Shown: positions 51,762-61,208 of the stretch, piece after piece
How positions within the stretch are numbered: position 1 is the stretch's first letter
Layout of the letters: each line of letters begins with the position of its first letter
Translations under genes and position numbers: made by a program
Assembly (NCBI RefSeq): GCF_000685315.1
Contig: NZ_ARYM01000001.1
Location: 124,001-188,000 of the forward strand
Length of the DNA stretch: 64,000 nt
Reading direction: 5' to 3'
DNA from: Hyphomonas polymorpha PS728
GTDB lineage: Bacteria; Pseudomonadota; Alphaproteobacteria; Caulobacterales; Hyphomonadaceae
The notes under the pieces: model-generated
What the model saw: the letters and a program-made list of their open reading frames with translations, nothing else
Databases searched by the model: none
What the model was told of the DNA's origin: nothing

Positions 51762-52688
51762 ATGACCAGGCTCAGGGTGGGCGTTGCAGGCGCCGGCGTC
51801 TTCGGAAACTATCACGCACAGAAAGCCGCCGCTTCGGCACGCGCAGACCTTGTCGGTATCTTCGATGTGGACCTCGCCCGCGCCCAGAAACTGGCCGATA
51901 CTTTCGGCGCGCAGGGCTATTCCGATTATGCCGAATTCCTAGGCCAGTGCGACGCAGTTGTGATCGCTGTGCCTGCAGTCTGGCATGAGCCGCTCACCCG
52001 CCAGGCCATCGAGGCACATTGCCATGTGCTGGTGGAGAAACCTCTCGCGCTGACGGGCATTGCCGCGCGTGATCTTGCCGATGAAGCTGCCGCCCGGGGC
52101 CGCATTCTGCAGGTGGGCCATCAGGAACGCTTCGTGGCGATGGCCATGGGCGTGCTCGCCATCAAGGAAACGCCGCTGCTGATCGAGTCGGTCCGCTCCG
52201 GTCCGCCCGCGCCGGGTGGCCGCGCCGGAGACGTGTCGGTGATCTGGGATCTCATGATCCATGACCTGGACCTGGCCGCCATGATGCTCGGCCGGGAGTT
52301 CACCCATGTCGAGGCGACCGGCCGAAAGGTGCATTCGGCGCATATCGACGAGGCCGAAGCGGTGTTCGATTATGCCAGCGGCGGGAAGGCGAAACTGCGC
52401 GCCAGCCGCGCGGCCGAGTTCCGCGAGCGCACGATGCGCGTGGTCTATCCGTCCGGCGAAATCGACATCGACTTCCTGACGCGGCGCCTGAAGAACACGA
52501 CGCCTTATGAAGTGCGCGTAGATATTGCCGCTGACCTGCCTGACCCGCTGGGCGCGGCGGATGAAGGCTTCTACGCGGCTTGCCTTGGCCTTGCGCGCAG
52601 CCCTGTGCCCGCGCACGGCGCGGTGGCTGCCGTGGCAATGGCGGAAGCAGCCGAGGCAAAGGCGCTGGCGGGCGCCCCGGCGAAGTAG
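51762..52688 (+). CDS. Gfo/Idh/MocA-family oxidoreductase
   Basis: 308 residues. NAD(P)-binding Rossmann motif VGVAGAGVFGNYHAQ, AVVIAVPAVWHEPLTRQAIE, HVLVEKPLAL with the conserved Lys, and a C-terminal alpha/beta domain with DLMIHDLDLA. Oxidises or reduces a sugar or inositol substrate; which one cannot be told. The start at 51762 has AGGGCAGG upstream and directly precedes the Rossmann strand. Divergent from the MDR gene. Confidence 0.87.
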   Translation: MTRLRVGVAGAGVFGNYHAQKAAASARADLVGIFDVDLARAQKLADTFGAQGYSDYAEFLGQCDAVVIAVPAVWHEPLTRQAIEAHCHVLVEKPLALTGIAARDLADEAAARGRILQVGHQERFVAMAMGVLAIKETPLLIESVRSGPPAPGGRAGDVSVIWDLMIHDLDLAAMMLGREFTHVEATGRKVHSAHIDEAEAVFDYASGGKAKLRASRAAEFRERTMRVVYPSGEIDIDFLTRRLKNTTPYEVRVDIAADLPDPLGAADEGFYAACLGLARSPVPAHGAVAAVAMAEAAEAKALAGAPAK

Positions 52689-52690
52689 GC

Positions 52691-53407
52691 TCAGTTGACC
52701 GCGATCTCTCGGTAGACGACACGGGCGCCGGTGCGGGTCTCTTCCGGAGAAACCAGCTTCACGAGCTCCTTGGCAACCTCTTCCGGTGTGGGCAGGGTCA
52801 TCGGGTCTTCGCCGGGCATGGCTTCGGCGCGCATGCCGGTGCGCACGGCGCCGGGGTCGAACAGGTTCACCCGCAGCGGCATCTTTTCGCTCTCATCGGC
52901 CCAGGCTTTGACGAGGGCTTCCAGGCCTGCCTTGGAGGCTTGATAGGGCCCCCAGAAAGCGCGCGGACGCGGGACGACCCCGGAGGTGATGAAGACGGCG
53001 CGCGGGTTTTCAGAGCGGTGAAGAGAGGGGCTGAGCGCTCGGATGAGGTGGGCATTGGCCGTGAGGTTCACCTGGATGGTTTCCTCAAAGCTGCGCGGGC
53101 CGCAGGTTTCCAGCGGGCCAAGCGTCCCCAGCAGGCCGGCATTGGCGACGAACCCGTCGAGCTTGCCGAACTTCTCGGCGATGATCTTGCCGAGGGTCTC
53201 GATCCCTTTGGTGTCTTTGAGATCCATTGGCACGAGTACGGCTTCAGAGCCGAGCTTCCGGATTTCATCATCGAGCTTTTCCAGGGCCGCCTTGGAGCGG
53301 GCAATGGCGATGACGATATTGCCCTGGCGGGCAAGCTCAAGGCTGACGGCGCGGCCGATGCCGCGCGAGGCGCCGGTGACGAGAACGAGACGGGGTTTGG
53401 TTGTCAT
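52691..53407 (-). CDS. Short-chain dehydrogenase/reductase next to purF
   Basis: 238 residues. TGASRGIG at the N-terminus, VANAGLLG, and catalytic Ser with YQASK. Arg after TGAS and IARSK at beta-2 suggest NADP(H). An SDR at this position after purF is common in alphaproteobacteria, though its substrate is not known. Two bases separate its stop from the convergent Gfo/Idh gene. Confidence 0.87.
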   Translation of the reverse strand: MTTKPRLVLVTGASRGIGRAVSLELARQGNIVIAIARSKAALEKLDDEIRKLGSEAVLVPMDLKDTKGIETLGKIIAEKFGKLDGFVANAGLLGTLGPLETCGPRSFEETIQVNLTANAHLIRALSPSLHRSENPRAVFITSGVVPRPRAFWGPYQASKAGLEALVKAWADESEKMPLRVNLFDPGAVRTGMRAEAMPGEDPMTLPTPEEVAKELVKLVSPEETRTGARVVYREIAVN

Positions 53408-53428
53408 CGCGCGGCTTTAGCGCGAGGC

Positions 53429-54880
53429 TTACACATCGTCCAGCAGGGAGAGCTGACGCTCTTTGTCCGCCTGGTCGCGCTGATGGTCGGCCAGCGGGGT
53501 GGGATATTCGCCGGTGAAGCAGTGGTCCGCGAATTGCGGCTGCATACCGTCGCGCACCGGTTCGCCGATGGCCTTGTAGAGGCCGGGCACCGACAGGAAG
53601 CCAAGGCTTTCCACCTTCAGCTCACGGACCATTTCCTCATGGGTATGGATGGCCGCGAAGAGTTCGGATTTGGCAGCCATGTCGATGCCATAGAAATCCG
53701 GGTTCACGATCGGCGGGCTGGCCGAGCGGAAGTGGATCTCGCGGGCACCGGCTTCGCGCACCATCTGGACGATCTTTTTCGACGTGTTGCCACGCACGAT
53801 GGAGTCGTCGACGAGGATCACGCGCTTGCCTTCAAGCACGGCGCGGTTGGGGCTGTGCTTTTTCGAGATGGCGGTCTGCCGGCCCGTCTGGGTCGGCTGG
53901 ATGAAGGTTCGGCCGACATAATGGTTCCGGATAATACCCATCTGGAACGGGATGCCGGAAGCCTCCGAAAAGCCGAGGGCAGCCGGAACACCGGAATCGG
54001 GCACGGGCACGATCACATCGGCATCGGCAGGCGTTTCGGCAGCCAGCTGCTGGCCCATGCGGCGGCGCACTTCATAGACCGAGCGGCCCTGGATGAAGCT
54101 GTCCGGGCGGGCGAAATAGACATATTCGAAGATGCACGGGCTGGGCGGGCGCGGCGGGAAGGCGCGGATCGATTCGATGCCTTCCTCGCTGATGACGACA
54201 ACTTCGCCGTTTTCGATCTCGCGGACAAACTCGGCCCCGATGATATCCAGCGCGCAGGTTTCCGAGGCGAGGACATAGGATTTGCCGTGACGGCCGAGGA
54301 TCAGCGGGCGCAGGCCGATGGGATCACGTGCGCCGATCAGTTTCTTGCCGGTGATGCCGACAAGGGCATAGCCGCCTTCGATCTGGTGCATTGCATCGAC
54401 GAGGCGCTCGACAAAGCGTTTCTTCGGGCTGCGGGCGACAAGGTGAAGGATGACTTCGGTGTCCATCGTGGACTGGAAGATGGCGCCATTGCGGACGAGT
54501 TCCTGACGCAGGATGCGGGCATTGGTCAGGTTGCCGTTATGCGCCACGGCGAAGCCGCCGGTATCAAGGTCTGCAAAGATCGGCTGAATATTGCGGGCCA
54601 TGGGGCGGCCCTGCGTGGAGTACCGGTTGTGGCCGATGGCGGCGTGGCCGGGAAGGCGCTGGCGAAGGTCTCCGCCGAAGCTCTCACCGACGAGGCCCAT
54701 ATGGCGCTCGGAGGAGAATCGCTTGCCGTCAAAGCTGACGATGCCGGCCGCTTCCTGTCCTCGGTGTTGCAGGGCGTGAAGCCCCAGGGCTGTCAGCAGA
54801 CTTGCTTCAAGGCTGCCAAAGACTCCGAAAACGCCGCATTCTTCGCGGGGTTTATCGTCATCATGATCGAAAAAGACCAT
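53429..54880 (-). CDS. purF: Amidophosphoribosyltransferase
   Basis: First committed step of purine synthesis: PRPP plus glutamine to phosphoribosylamine. 483 residues from the ATG at 54880; a longer frame to 54979 is unlikely. The Ntn nucleophile Cys follows a short propeptide (EE before CGVFGVFG). The glutaminase domain has HRGQEAAGI, GHNRYSTQG and HNGNL; the PRPP-binding loop is VILVDDSIVRGNTSK. Located after cvpA as in E. coli and most alphaproteobacteria, but with a lipoprotein gene between them. Confidence 0.96.
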   Translation of the reverse strand: MVFFDHDDDKPREECGVFGVFGSLEASLLTALGLHALQHRGQEAAGIVSFDGKRFSSERHMGLVGESFGGDLRQRLPGHAAIGHNRYSTQGRPMARNIQPIFADLDTGGFAVAHNGNLTNARILRQELVRNGAIFQSTMDTEVILHLVARSPKKRFVERLVDAMHQIEGGYALVGITGKKLIGARDPIGLRPLILGRHGKSYVLASETCALDIIGAEFVREIENGEVVVISEEGIESIRAFPPRPPSPCIFEYVYFARPDSFIQGRSVYEVRRRMGQQLAAETPADADVIVPVPDSGVPAALGFSEASGIPFQMGIIRNHYVGRTFIQPTQTGRQTAISKKHSPNRAVLEGKRVILVDDSIVRGNTSKKIVQMVREAGAREIHFRSASPPIVNPDFYGIDMAAKSELFAAIHTHEEMVRELKVESLGFLSVPGLYKAIGEPVRDGMQPQFADHCFTGEYPTPLADHQRDQADKERQLSLLDDV

Positions 54881-54994
54881 CGGACGTTCCGGCTTTGCTG
54901 GTGGGGGCCTATGCCTAGGCGGGGATATAGGCTGGTTCTTCTGCGGGCGAAAGCCCGGCAGTGACATTCTTGTCATCAAATCACAGCGCGTGTC

Positions 54995-55873
54995 TCAGAG
55001 CGGGGCTGATGGGGTGCGCCCGGCATGCCGGAAAAGAATGTCCGCAGACGAGGGATGTTGCGGCCGGAGAAGGGGCTCGGTAACTGCCCGGTCCTGCCGC
55101 CAGGTCACAACGTCTGAGGTGCCGGGAAGGGCACGCAGGTCAATCCAGCCGGAAGCTGGAAGGATGCCGGAAAGCCCTTCATCATCGGTCTGCACCAGCC
55201 AGACATGGTTTCCGGACGGCTCACCATATTGCAGGGCCGCGGCGGCGAGATCTTTCTCTCCGGTATGGGCCGGCAATTGATCGAGGCCCCAGAAGACTGA
55301 CACCCGTTCCGGATCGGCGCTGGCTGCGGCCTTGCAATGCTTGCCCGACACCTGCACAGGGCGGTCCGGGTTTACGGCGTTCCATCCGCGCAGCACCGTG
55401 AGGATGTCTGCCAGAGCTGCGGTTTTCTGGCTCTGCTCAATCGGCGCGGACCTGACCACGTCGGCAGCCAGCATGCTTGTGGCGTTGCCGCTGGCGTAGC
55501 CGTTCAGCACCTCCGCGCCGTCGCAGGACACATCCAGCACCAGCAGCCCCAGTCGGCCGGAGTGGACAAGAGCCTCGGTGAGCGCGCCTTTGAGATCCTC
55601 GTCTTCCTGCGACGCTGACCAGCCGCTCGCAAAACTGACGAGTTGGGCGCCTGACACCGCGCGTGCGAGCGCGGCGATCCCGGGATCCTCGGGCTTCAGC
55701 GCCGCGACCGGGATGGCATGGGCCTTCAGCGTGTCGGTCACGCTTTGCCGCTGCGCCGGGGGCTCTGCCGGTGGCGGCGGGGCTGGCTGGGTCGCGCAGG
55801 CGGCGAGCAGGGCGGACGCAGCGCCGGCAAGGAGCAGGTGGCGGGCAAGGGCCGGCATGCAGAACGGCTTCAT
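54995..55873 (-). CDS. Lipoprotein with degenerate erythromycin-esterase-like domain
   Basis: 292 residues. Lipoprotein signal (HLLLAGAASALLAAC, lipobox LAAC) and Pro-rich linker. The body aligns by eye with the erythromycin-esterase (EreA/B) family: a helix-strand start near IAALARAVSGAQLVSFASG, a strand LGLLVLDVSCDGAEVLNGYASG equivalent to the 'EASW..ALNDYVRGG' part, and ILTVLRGWNAVNPDRPVQVSG equivalent to the 'L..LR.YN....P..F.G' part. The catalytic His-containing GEATHGT is replaced by FASGWSASQED, so it is probably not an esterase. Function unknown; possibly a binding protein. Inserted between cvpA and purF. Confidence 0.66.
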   Translation of the reverse strand: MKPFCMPALARHLLLAGAASALLAACATQPAPPPPAEPPAQRQSVTDTLKAHAIPVAALKPEDPGIAALARAVSGAQLVSFASGWSASQEDEDLKGALTEALVHSGRLGLLVLDVSCDGAEVLNGYASGNATSMLAADVVRSAPIEQSQKTAALADILTVLRGWNAVNPDRPVQVSGKHCKAAASADPERVSVFWGLDQLPAHTGEKDLAAAALQYGEPSGNHVWLVQTDDEGLSGILPASGWIDLRALPGTSDVVTWRQDRAVTEPLLRPQHPSSADILFRHAGRTPSAPL

Positions 55874-55940
55874 ATCGTGTCCCCCGAAAAAGTGCTGGAG
55901 CAGAGACTAGCTGGCCCGGCCCGCCTGGCAAGCAGCGCGA

Positions 55941-56468
55941 TTATGGCTGGCGCTGGGCACTGATTTCACGGCTGGCTTCTTCGGCCTCTCCGGTCACCCT
56001 GTCGGCAATCTGCTCAAGATAGGGATAGCTGAAGCTTTCGGAGATGAAGGGGGGCACGCGGTCATGCTCGACGGCGACGTTGAGCAGCACGGCAAAAAAG
56101 ACCAGCGCAATGAAGCCGCGGAAAATACCGAAGACGAGGCCGGCGATATGATCGAACAGACCGATTTCGCCATTGGTCATGATCGATTTTGACAGGCTTT
56201 GACCAAACCAGGCCACGATCACATAGACGATCAGAAAGGCGGAGACGACGAGGATGATGTCGGGCGCCAGCGGGTGGCTGCCTTCCGGCAGCAGGCCGGC
56301 GACCGTCGTGCTGAAGAATTTGCGGGCATAGTAGGCTGCTGCCAGCGCGCCGATGAAGGCGCCGAGCGTGGCCAGTTCCCGGAGGAAGCCGCGCGCAAAG
56401 GCCATGATCGCCGAAACGATGATCACACCGACGACGATGCCGTCAAAAGCTGAAATGTTTTCAAGCAT
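55941..56468 (-). CDS. cvpA: CvpA-family membrane protein
   Basis: 175 residues, four membrane segments (FDGIVVGVIIVSAIMAFARGF at the first), then a short cytoplasmic tail. Family named for colicin V production; in E. coli it affects bile-salt and envelope tolerance. Conserved next to purF and radA in alphaproteobacteria. The ATG at 56466-56468 overlaps the end of radA by 8 bp. Confidence 0.9.
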   Translation of the reverse strand: MLENISAFDGIVVGVIIVSAIMAFARGFLRELATLGAFIGALAAAYYARKFFSTTVAGLLPEGSHPLAPDIILVVSAFLIVYVIVAWFGQSLSKSIMTNGEIGLFDHIAGLVFGIFRGFIALVFFAVLLNVAVEHDRVPPFISESFSYPYLEQIADRVTGEAEEASREISAQRQP

Positions 56469-57843
56469 CAGGCGCGTCCGGCGCGAGTAAGTCGACGAGC
56501 GCGATAAGCCTTGCAATCGGCGTCACCGTCAAGCCGCTCTCTGCTGAAGGTGCGCCCTCAGGCACAAAAGCGGTGCGGAAGCCCAGCCGGGCGGCCTCCT
56601 TGAGGCGCTGATCCATGCGCGGCGCTGGCCTGACGGCGCCAGAAAGCGCGATTTCGCCGAAGAAGACCGAACGCTTCGGAACAGGGTTTCCAGCGAGTGA
56701 GGAAAGCAGGGCGGCGGCGGCGGCAAGATCGCCTGCCGGCTCGTTGATCCGGTAGCCACCTGCGACCGAGAGATAGACATCCATTCCGGCGAAATTCACC
56801 CCGCAGCGCGTCTCCAGCACCGCCATCAGCATGGCGAGGCGGCCGGAGTCGAAGCCGATCACGCTGCGCCGCGGCGTTCCGAAGGGGCTTTTGGCGACGA
56901 GCGCCTGAACCTCGGCCAGCACGGGGCGGGACCCCTCCATGGCGGCGAACACCGCTGTGCCGCCGCTGCCTTCATCTTCGGCCGAGAGGAAGAGGGCAGA
57001 CGGCTCCTTGGCCGGGGCGAGGCCATACTGATGCATCTCGAAGATGCCGATTTCGTCCGTCGGGCCGAAGCGGTTCTTCACCGCGCGCAGGATGCGGAAC
57101 TGGTGGCCGCGCTCGCCTTCAAAATAGAAGACGGCATCGACGAGGTGTTCCACCACGCGGGGGCCGGCGATGGTGCCCTCCTTGGTGACATGGCCAACGA
57201 GCACGAGCGCGGCGCCGGACTTCTTCGCCCAGCGCACCAGTTCCTGCGCGCAGGCGCGGACCTGCGCGACCGAACCGGGGGCCGCTTCCAGGCTGTCGGA
57301 CCAGAGCGTTTGGATCGAGTCGATCACCACGAAATCGGGTGAGGCCTCTTTCAGCGCGGCGAGGATCTTGCGCAGGTCTGTCTCGGTGGCGAGTTGGACG
57401 GGGGAGTTGGCGACCTTCAGGCGCTTTGCCCGTTCCTGGATCTGGGCGGCGGCTTCCTCGCCGGAGACATAGACTGTCTTCACGCCATTGCGGGCAAGGC
57501 GCGCAGCCGCTTGCAGCAGGAGCGTGGATTTACCGATGCCGGGGTCACCGCCGATCAGCGTGGCAGAGGCCGGCACGATGCCGCCGCCGAACACGCGGTC
57601 GAGTTCGTCCACGCCGATGACGATGCGGTTTGGCGTTTCGGTTTCCGCATCGAGGGCAATGAATTCGGCTTTCGGCCCGCGCTTTGTGCCGGCTTTCTCT
57701 GCCTTCAGCGCGCCGGGCGGGGCGGAGACGGCCTCTTCCACCAGCGTGTTCCATTCCCCGCAGGCTTCACAGCGTCCGGCCCATTTGGCGTAAACGGCGC
57801 CGCAATTCTGGCAGACGAAGGCAGAGGTGGGCGGTTTCGCCAT
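56461..57843 (-). CDS. radA: DNA repair protein RadA
   Basis: RecA-like branch-migration ATPase, 460 residues. N-terminal zinc finger CQNCGAVYAKWAGRCEACGEW, Walker A GGDPGIGKST, the RadA KNRFG motif in VKNRFGPTDE, and a Lon-protease-like C-terminal domain. Acts on recombination intermediates. Followed by cvpA with overlap, so they are cotranscribed. Confidence 0.96.
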   Translation of the reverse strand: MAKPPTSAFVCQNCGAVYAKWAGRCEACGEWNTLVEEAVSAPPGALKAEKAGTKRGPKAEFIALDAETETPNRIVIGVDELDRVFGGGIVPASATLIGGDPGIGKSTLLLQAAARLARNGVKTVYVSGEEAAAQIQERAKRLKVANSPVQLATETDLRKILAALKEASPDFVVIDSIQTLWSDSLEAAPGSVAQVRACAQELVRWAKKSGAALVLVGHVTKEGTIAGPRVVEHLVDAVFYFEGERGHQFRILRAVKNRFGPTDEIGIFEMHQYGLAPAKEPSALFLSAEDEGSGGTAVFAAMEGSRPVLAEVQALVAKSPFGTPRRSVIGFDSGRLAMLMAVLETRCGVNFAGMDVYLSVAGGYRINEPAGDLAAAAALLSSLAGNPVPKRSVFFGEIALSGAVRPAPRMDQRLKEAARLGFRTAFVPEGAPSAESGLTVTPIARLIALVDLLAPDAPDA

Positions 57844-57982
57844 GGGGAATCGGTTCCAGCAGGTATTTCAGAGCGCTGGAGTCTAGGCGTGCGCCCGTGG
57901 CAGCGCAAACAGCAAGCCCACCTGAACCGGTGGTTTTCAGCGCGGCTTTGTGGGGGCACAGATAGCCCAAAGGGGATCATCC

Positions 57983-58435
57983 ATGATTATTCGCACGCTC
58001 GCCGTTGCCGCGCTTCTGGCCGCCACCTCTCTGCCCGCGATGGCGGAGTTTGACGATTCTTCGAACATCAATGGCGCCTTCGCCCACGGCAAGGCCTCAA
58101 GCGACAAGCCCGTGACCGCAAACCATTATTGGACCTGCGCGGCGTTCTGGCACGTCTGGTCAGTCTTTGCCTACGATGAGCTCGGTGAGGTGGTTTTAGG
58201 GAAGCTTGATCCGGCGCTGAGCCAGGCCGCTGCGCGGGACGCCTCAGCGCAATGGGAGCGGCAGGCGGCCCTCAAGATGGGGCTCGGCATGGGCGAACTC
58301 GACGCCGAAACGGAAGTCTACATCGAGAACCAGACGGAAACGGCCTGGGACCTCGCCGAAGGCGTATTCTGGGGAGAAGATTACTCCCTTGTGGCCATCC
58401 TCGGCCAGTGCGCCGCGCCGCCAACGGCCGACTAG
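57983..58435 (+). CDS. Small exported protein of unknown function
   Basis: 150 residues with signal peptide (MIIRTLAVAALLAATSLPAMA). The mature part contains VTANHYWTCAAFWHVWSVF and a second Cys in LGQCAAPP, giving one possible disulfide, and acidic helices. The start at 57983 has AAAGGGGA upstream. I do not recognise the family. Divergent from radA. Confidence 0.68.
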   Translation: MIIRTLAVAALLAATSLPAMAEFDDSSNINGAFAHGKASSDKPVTANHYWTCAAFWHVWSVFAYDELGEVVLGKLDPALSQAAARDASAQWERQAALKMGLGMGELDAETEVYIENQTETAWDLAEGVFWGEDYSLVAILGQCAAPPTAD

Positions 58436-58471
58436 CTGGCCACGCCTGCGCCCGCCCGCTAAAGGGACGGG

Positions 58472-59659
58472 ATGAAACGGGTTGCGATCATCGGGGCGGG
58501 GCCGGCGGGCCTGATGGCGGCGGAAGCGGCGCTGGAACGCGGCGCGCGCGTGGCGATCTATGACGCGATGCCGAGCCCGGCGCGTAAATTCCTGATGGCG
58601 GGCAAGAGCGGCCTCAACATCACCCATTCCGAAGACGAGGGCGTGTTCCGTTCCCGGTATACTGCGCCGGACGGCCGGCTTGCGGCGATGGTGGAGGCGT
58701 TCGGCCCGGCGGAGATAGCCGCCTGGATGAAGGGGCTGGGCATTGAGACCTATGTGGGCTCTTCCGGCCGGGTGTTTCCCGTCGGTATGAAGGCTTCTCC
58801 TCTGCTGCGCGCCTGGCTGGCGCGGCTGGGCGAGGGCGGCGCCACGCTGCACACGCGCCATCGCTGGACAGGCTGGGGTGAGCGCGGCGCGCTGGTCTTC
58901 GATACGCCTGAGGGCGAAACGCGCGTGGAGGCAGACGCAACCATTCTGGCGCTGGGCGGGGCAAGCTGGCCGCGCCTTGGATCGGATGGGGCGTGGGCGG
59001 ACATTCTGGCCGCGCGCGGGGTGGAGATCGAGCCCTTTGCGCCATCCAATTGCGGGTTCACGGTGGATTGGTCTGCGCGGATGCTGGCGGCGCAGGAAGG
59101 CGCGCCTGTGAAGGGCGTGGCGCTGAGCGCAGGCGGGCGGACGCAGCGCGGGGATTTCGTCATCACGCAGGCGGGCATCGAGAGCGGCGCAGTCTATCCG
59201 CTGTCGGCGGCGCTCCGGCAGGAACTGGCGGGCCGGGGCGCGGCGACGCTGCTGGTTGATCTTCTGCCGGACACGGAGGAAGGGACGCTTGCGGCGAGAC
59301 TGGGCGGCGTGAACCCGAAGGAATCCGCGTCAAACCGCCTGAGGAAGGCGGCAAAGCTCGACGGCGTGAAGGCCGCGCTGGTGAATGAGGTGACGCGCGG
59401 GGCGCCGCCGAGAGAGCCGGGCGCGCTCGCCCGCCTGATCAAGGCGCTGCCCCTCACGCTGACGGGCACCGCCCCGATTGATACTGCCATCTCTACCGCC
59501 GGCGGCGTCGCCTGGGAGGCGCTCGATGAGCGCCTTATGCTCAAGGCTATTCCGGGTACGTATTGTGTGGGCGAAATGGTGGCCTGGGACGCGCCGACGG
59601 GCGGCTATCTGCTCACGGCGTGCTTGGCGATGGGGCGGGGTGTTGCGCGGTTTGTCTAA
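58472..59659 (+). CDS. HI0933/BaiN-type flavoprotein
   Basis: 395 residues. FAD motif VAIIGAGPAGLMAAEAALERG, then the family-specific KFLMAGKSGLNITH and GGASWPRLGSDG, and C-terminal GEMVAWDAPTGGYLLTACLAMGRGVA. NAD(P)/FAD oxidoreductases of this group are widespread but mostly uncharacterised; one relative, BaiN, acts on bile acids. Its TAA overlaps the stop of convergent mlaF. Confidence 0.87.
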   Translation: MKRVAIIGAGPAGLMAAEAALERGARVAIYDAMPSPARKFLMAGKSGLNITHSEDEGVFRSRYTAPDGRLAAMVEAFGPAEIAAWMKGLGIETYVGSSGRVFPVGMKASPLLRAWLARLGEGGATLHTRHRWTGWGERGALVFDTPEGETRVEADATILALGGASWPRLGSDGAWADILAARGVEIEPFAPSNCGFTVDWSARMLAAQEGAPVKGVALSAGGRTQRGDFVITQAGIESGAVYPLSAALRQELAGRGAATLLVDLLPDTEEGTLAARLGGVNPKESASNRLRKAAKLDGVKAALVNEVTRGAPPREPGALARLIKALPLTLTGTAPIDTAISTAGGVAWEALDERLMLKAIPGTYCVGEMVAWDAPTGGYLLTACLAMGRGVARFV

Positions 59660-60420
59660 ATCGCCGGCTGGATCGGCCCTTCAGCTCGTCCGTTGACGAA
59701 CTGGTCTACGTATTCGTTGCCGCTCGCATACACATCCTTCGCCGGGCCGCGCCAGATGATCTTGCCGTCGAGCAGCATGGCGATTTCGTCGGCGATCTTG
59801 GTGGCGCTGGCCATATCATGGGTGATCGTCACGGCGGCGGCGCCGAGGCCGCGGACCATTTCGAGGATCAGGTCGTTGATGGCATCTGCCGTGATCGGAT
59901 CAAGGCCGGTGGTTGGCTCGTCGAAGAAGATGAGGTCTGGCTCGGAAATGATCGAGCGGGCGAGCGAGACGCGCTTCTGCATGCCGCCGGAAATCTCTGC
60001 CGGATAAAGCCCGCCGACATCGGCGCCGAGGCGCACTTTCTTCAGCGTCTCGATGGCGCGTTCCTTGGCCTGCCTGCGGCTCATGCCTTCGGAATTGATC
60101 AGGCGGAAAGCGACGTTTTCCCAGACGGTGAGCGAGTCAAAGAGCGCGCCCGCCTGGAACAGCATGCCGATGCGCGCGCGCATGGCTTCGCGCGTCTTGC
60201 CCTTGGCGTTCGTCACGTCCTGCCCATCGAAAACGATGCGGCCAGCGTCGGGAGACATCAGGCCGAGCGCGTTTTTCAGCATTACGGATTTGCCTGAGCC
60301 CGAGCCGCCGATGATCACGAGGCTCTGGCCAGGGGCGACATCTATATCGACGCCGCGCAGCACCTTCTTGGGACCGAAGGATTTCTCGACGCCTTCAAGT
60401 TTGAGCAGGGAAGCTGTCAC
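59656..60420 (-). CDS. mlaF: ABC transporter ATPase of the Mla/MCE lipid-transport type
   Basis: 254 residues. Walker A GGSGSGKS, a Q-loop FQAGALFDSLTVWEN typical of MlaF, signature SGGMQKRVSLARS, Walker B LIFFDEPTTGLDP, H-loop THDMA. Powers phospholipid movement between inner and outer membrane. Starts with GTG at 60418-60420 inside the stop of mlaE, so the pair is coupled. No mlaD-type substrate-binding gene follows in this window. Confidence 0.92.
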   Translation of the reverse strand: MTASLLKLEGVEKSFGPKKVLRGVDIDVAPGQSLVIIGGSGSGKSVMLKNALGLMSPDAGRIVFDGQDVTNAKGKTREAMRARIGMLFQAGALFDSLTVWENVAFRLINSEGMSRRQAKERAIETLKKVRLGADVGGLYPAEISGGMQKRVSLARSIISEPDLIFFDEPTTGLDPITADAINDLILEMVRGLGAAAVTITHDMASATKIADEIAMLLDGKIIWRGPAKDVYASGNEYVDQFVNGRAEGPIQPAI

Positions 60421-61199
60421 AGGCCGATCTCCACGAAGATGGTGGACATGATGTAGTTGAAGGCAAGGATCAGCACCGCTGCGCCAACCATCGAGAGCGT
60501 GGCCGCGCGGCCAACGCCGGTGGCGCCTGCCTGGCTGCGGTCGCCCTGATAGCAACCCATGACCGCGATCACGCCGCCGAAGACGACTGCCTTGATGAGG
60601 CCGGCGAGAATGTCGTTCCGGGTGACGAAGTCGAGCGTGTTGCGCAGGTAGACGGTGGAATCGAAATCGAGGCCATAGACGCTGACGAGCCAGCCGCCCA
60701 TGACGCCGATCACGTCAGCCAGCGCCACCAGCATGGGCAGGGTGATCAGCGCCGCGATGAAGCGCGGGGCGTAGAGGTAGCGGAAGCGGGAGGCGGAGAG
60801 CGTTTCCAGCGCGTCGATCTGTTCGGTGACCCGCATCGCGCCGATTTCGGCGGCGATACCGGCGGTCACGCGGCCGGCCAGCATCAGGCCGGTGATCACG
60901 ACGCCAAGTTCGCGGGTGATACCCAGCACCACGATGCTGGGCACGAACTGTTCGGCGCCATAGCGGCTGCCGCCTTCATAGATGTTGAGCGCGAGGGCCG
61001 CGCCGATGAACACGGCCGACATGCCGACCACGGGCAGGGAGTAGAAGCCGATCTTCACCATCTGGCTGAGGATCTGGCCGCCATACCAGCGGGGCGTGAA
61101 GGCAGCGCCCATGACCTGCGCGGAAAACACCGCAAGGCGGCCAATCTCGGCAAACAGCCCAAGCACAGCCCGGCCAATAAGTTGAAAGGGATTCTGCAT
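60417..61199 (-). CDS. mlaE: MlaE-type ABC transporter permease
   Basis: 260 residues, about five membrane segments. The MlaE/YrbE family motifs EIGAMRVTEQIDALET and FALTLARELGVV-like ITRELGVVITGLMLAGR are present. Forms the membrane part of the Mla lipid transporter with the ATPase encoded 4 bp overlapping downstream. alr precedes it by 9 bp on the same strand, so one operon is likely. Confidence 0.92.
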   Translation of the reverse strand: MQNPFQLIGRAVLGLFAEIGRLAVFSAQVMGAAFTPRWYGGQILSQMVKIGFYSLPVVGMSAVFIGAALALNIYEGGSRYGAEQFVPSIVVLGITRELGVVITGLMLAGRVTAGIAAEIGAMRVTEQIDALETLSASRFRYLYAPRFIAALITLPMLVALADVIGVMGGWLVSVYGLDFDSTVYLRNTLDFVTRNDILAGLIKAVVFGGVIAVMGCYQGDRSQAGATGVGRAATLSMVGAAVLILAFNYIMSTIFVEIGL

Positions 61200-61208
61200 G
61201 GTCAGGCC

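Noticed and set aside
52580-54964. 794-codon open frame on the plus strand
   Set aside because: It is antisense to the SDR and purF genes, both clearly real. No motif or ribosome site supports it.
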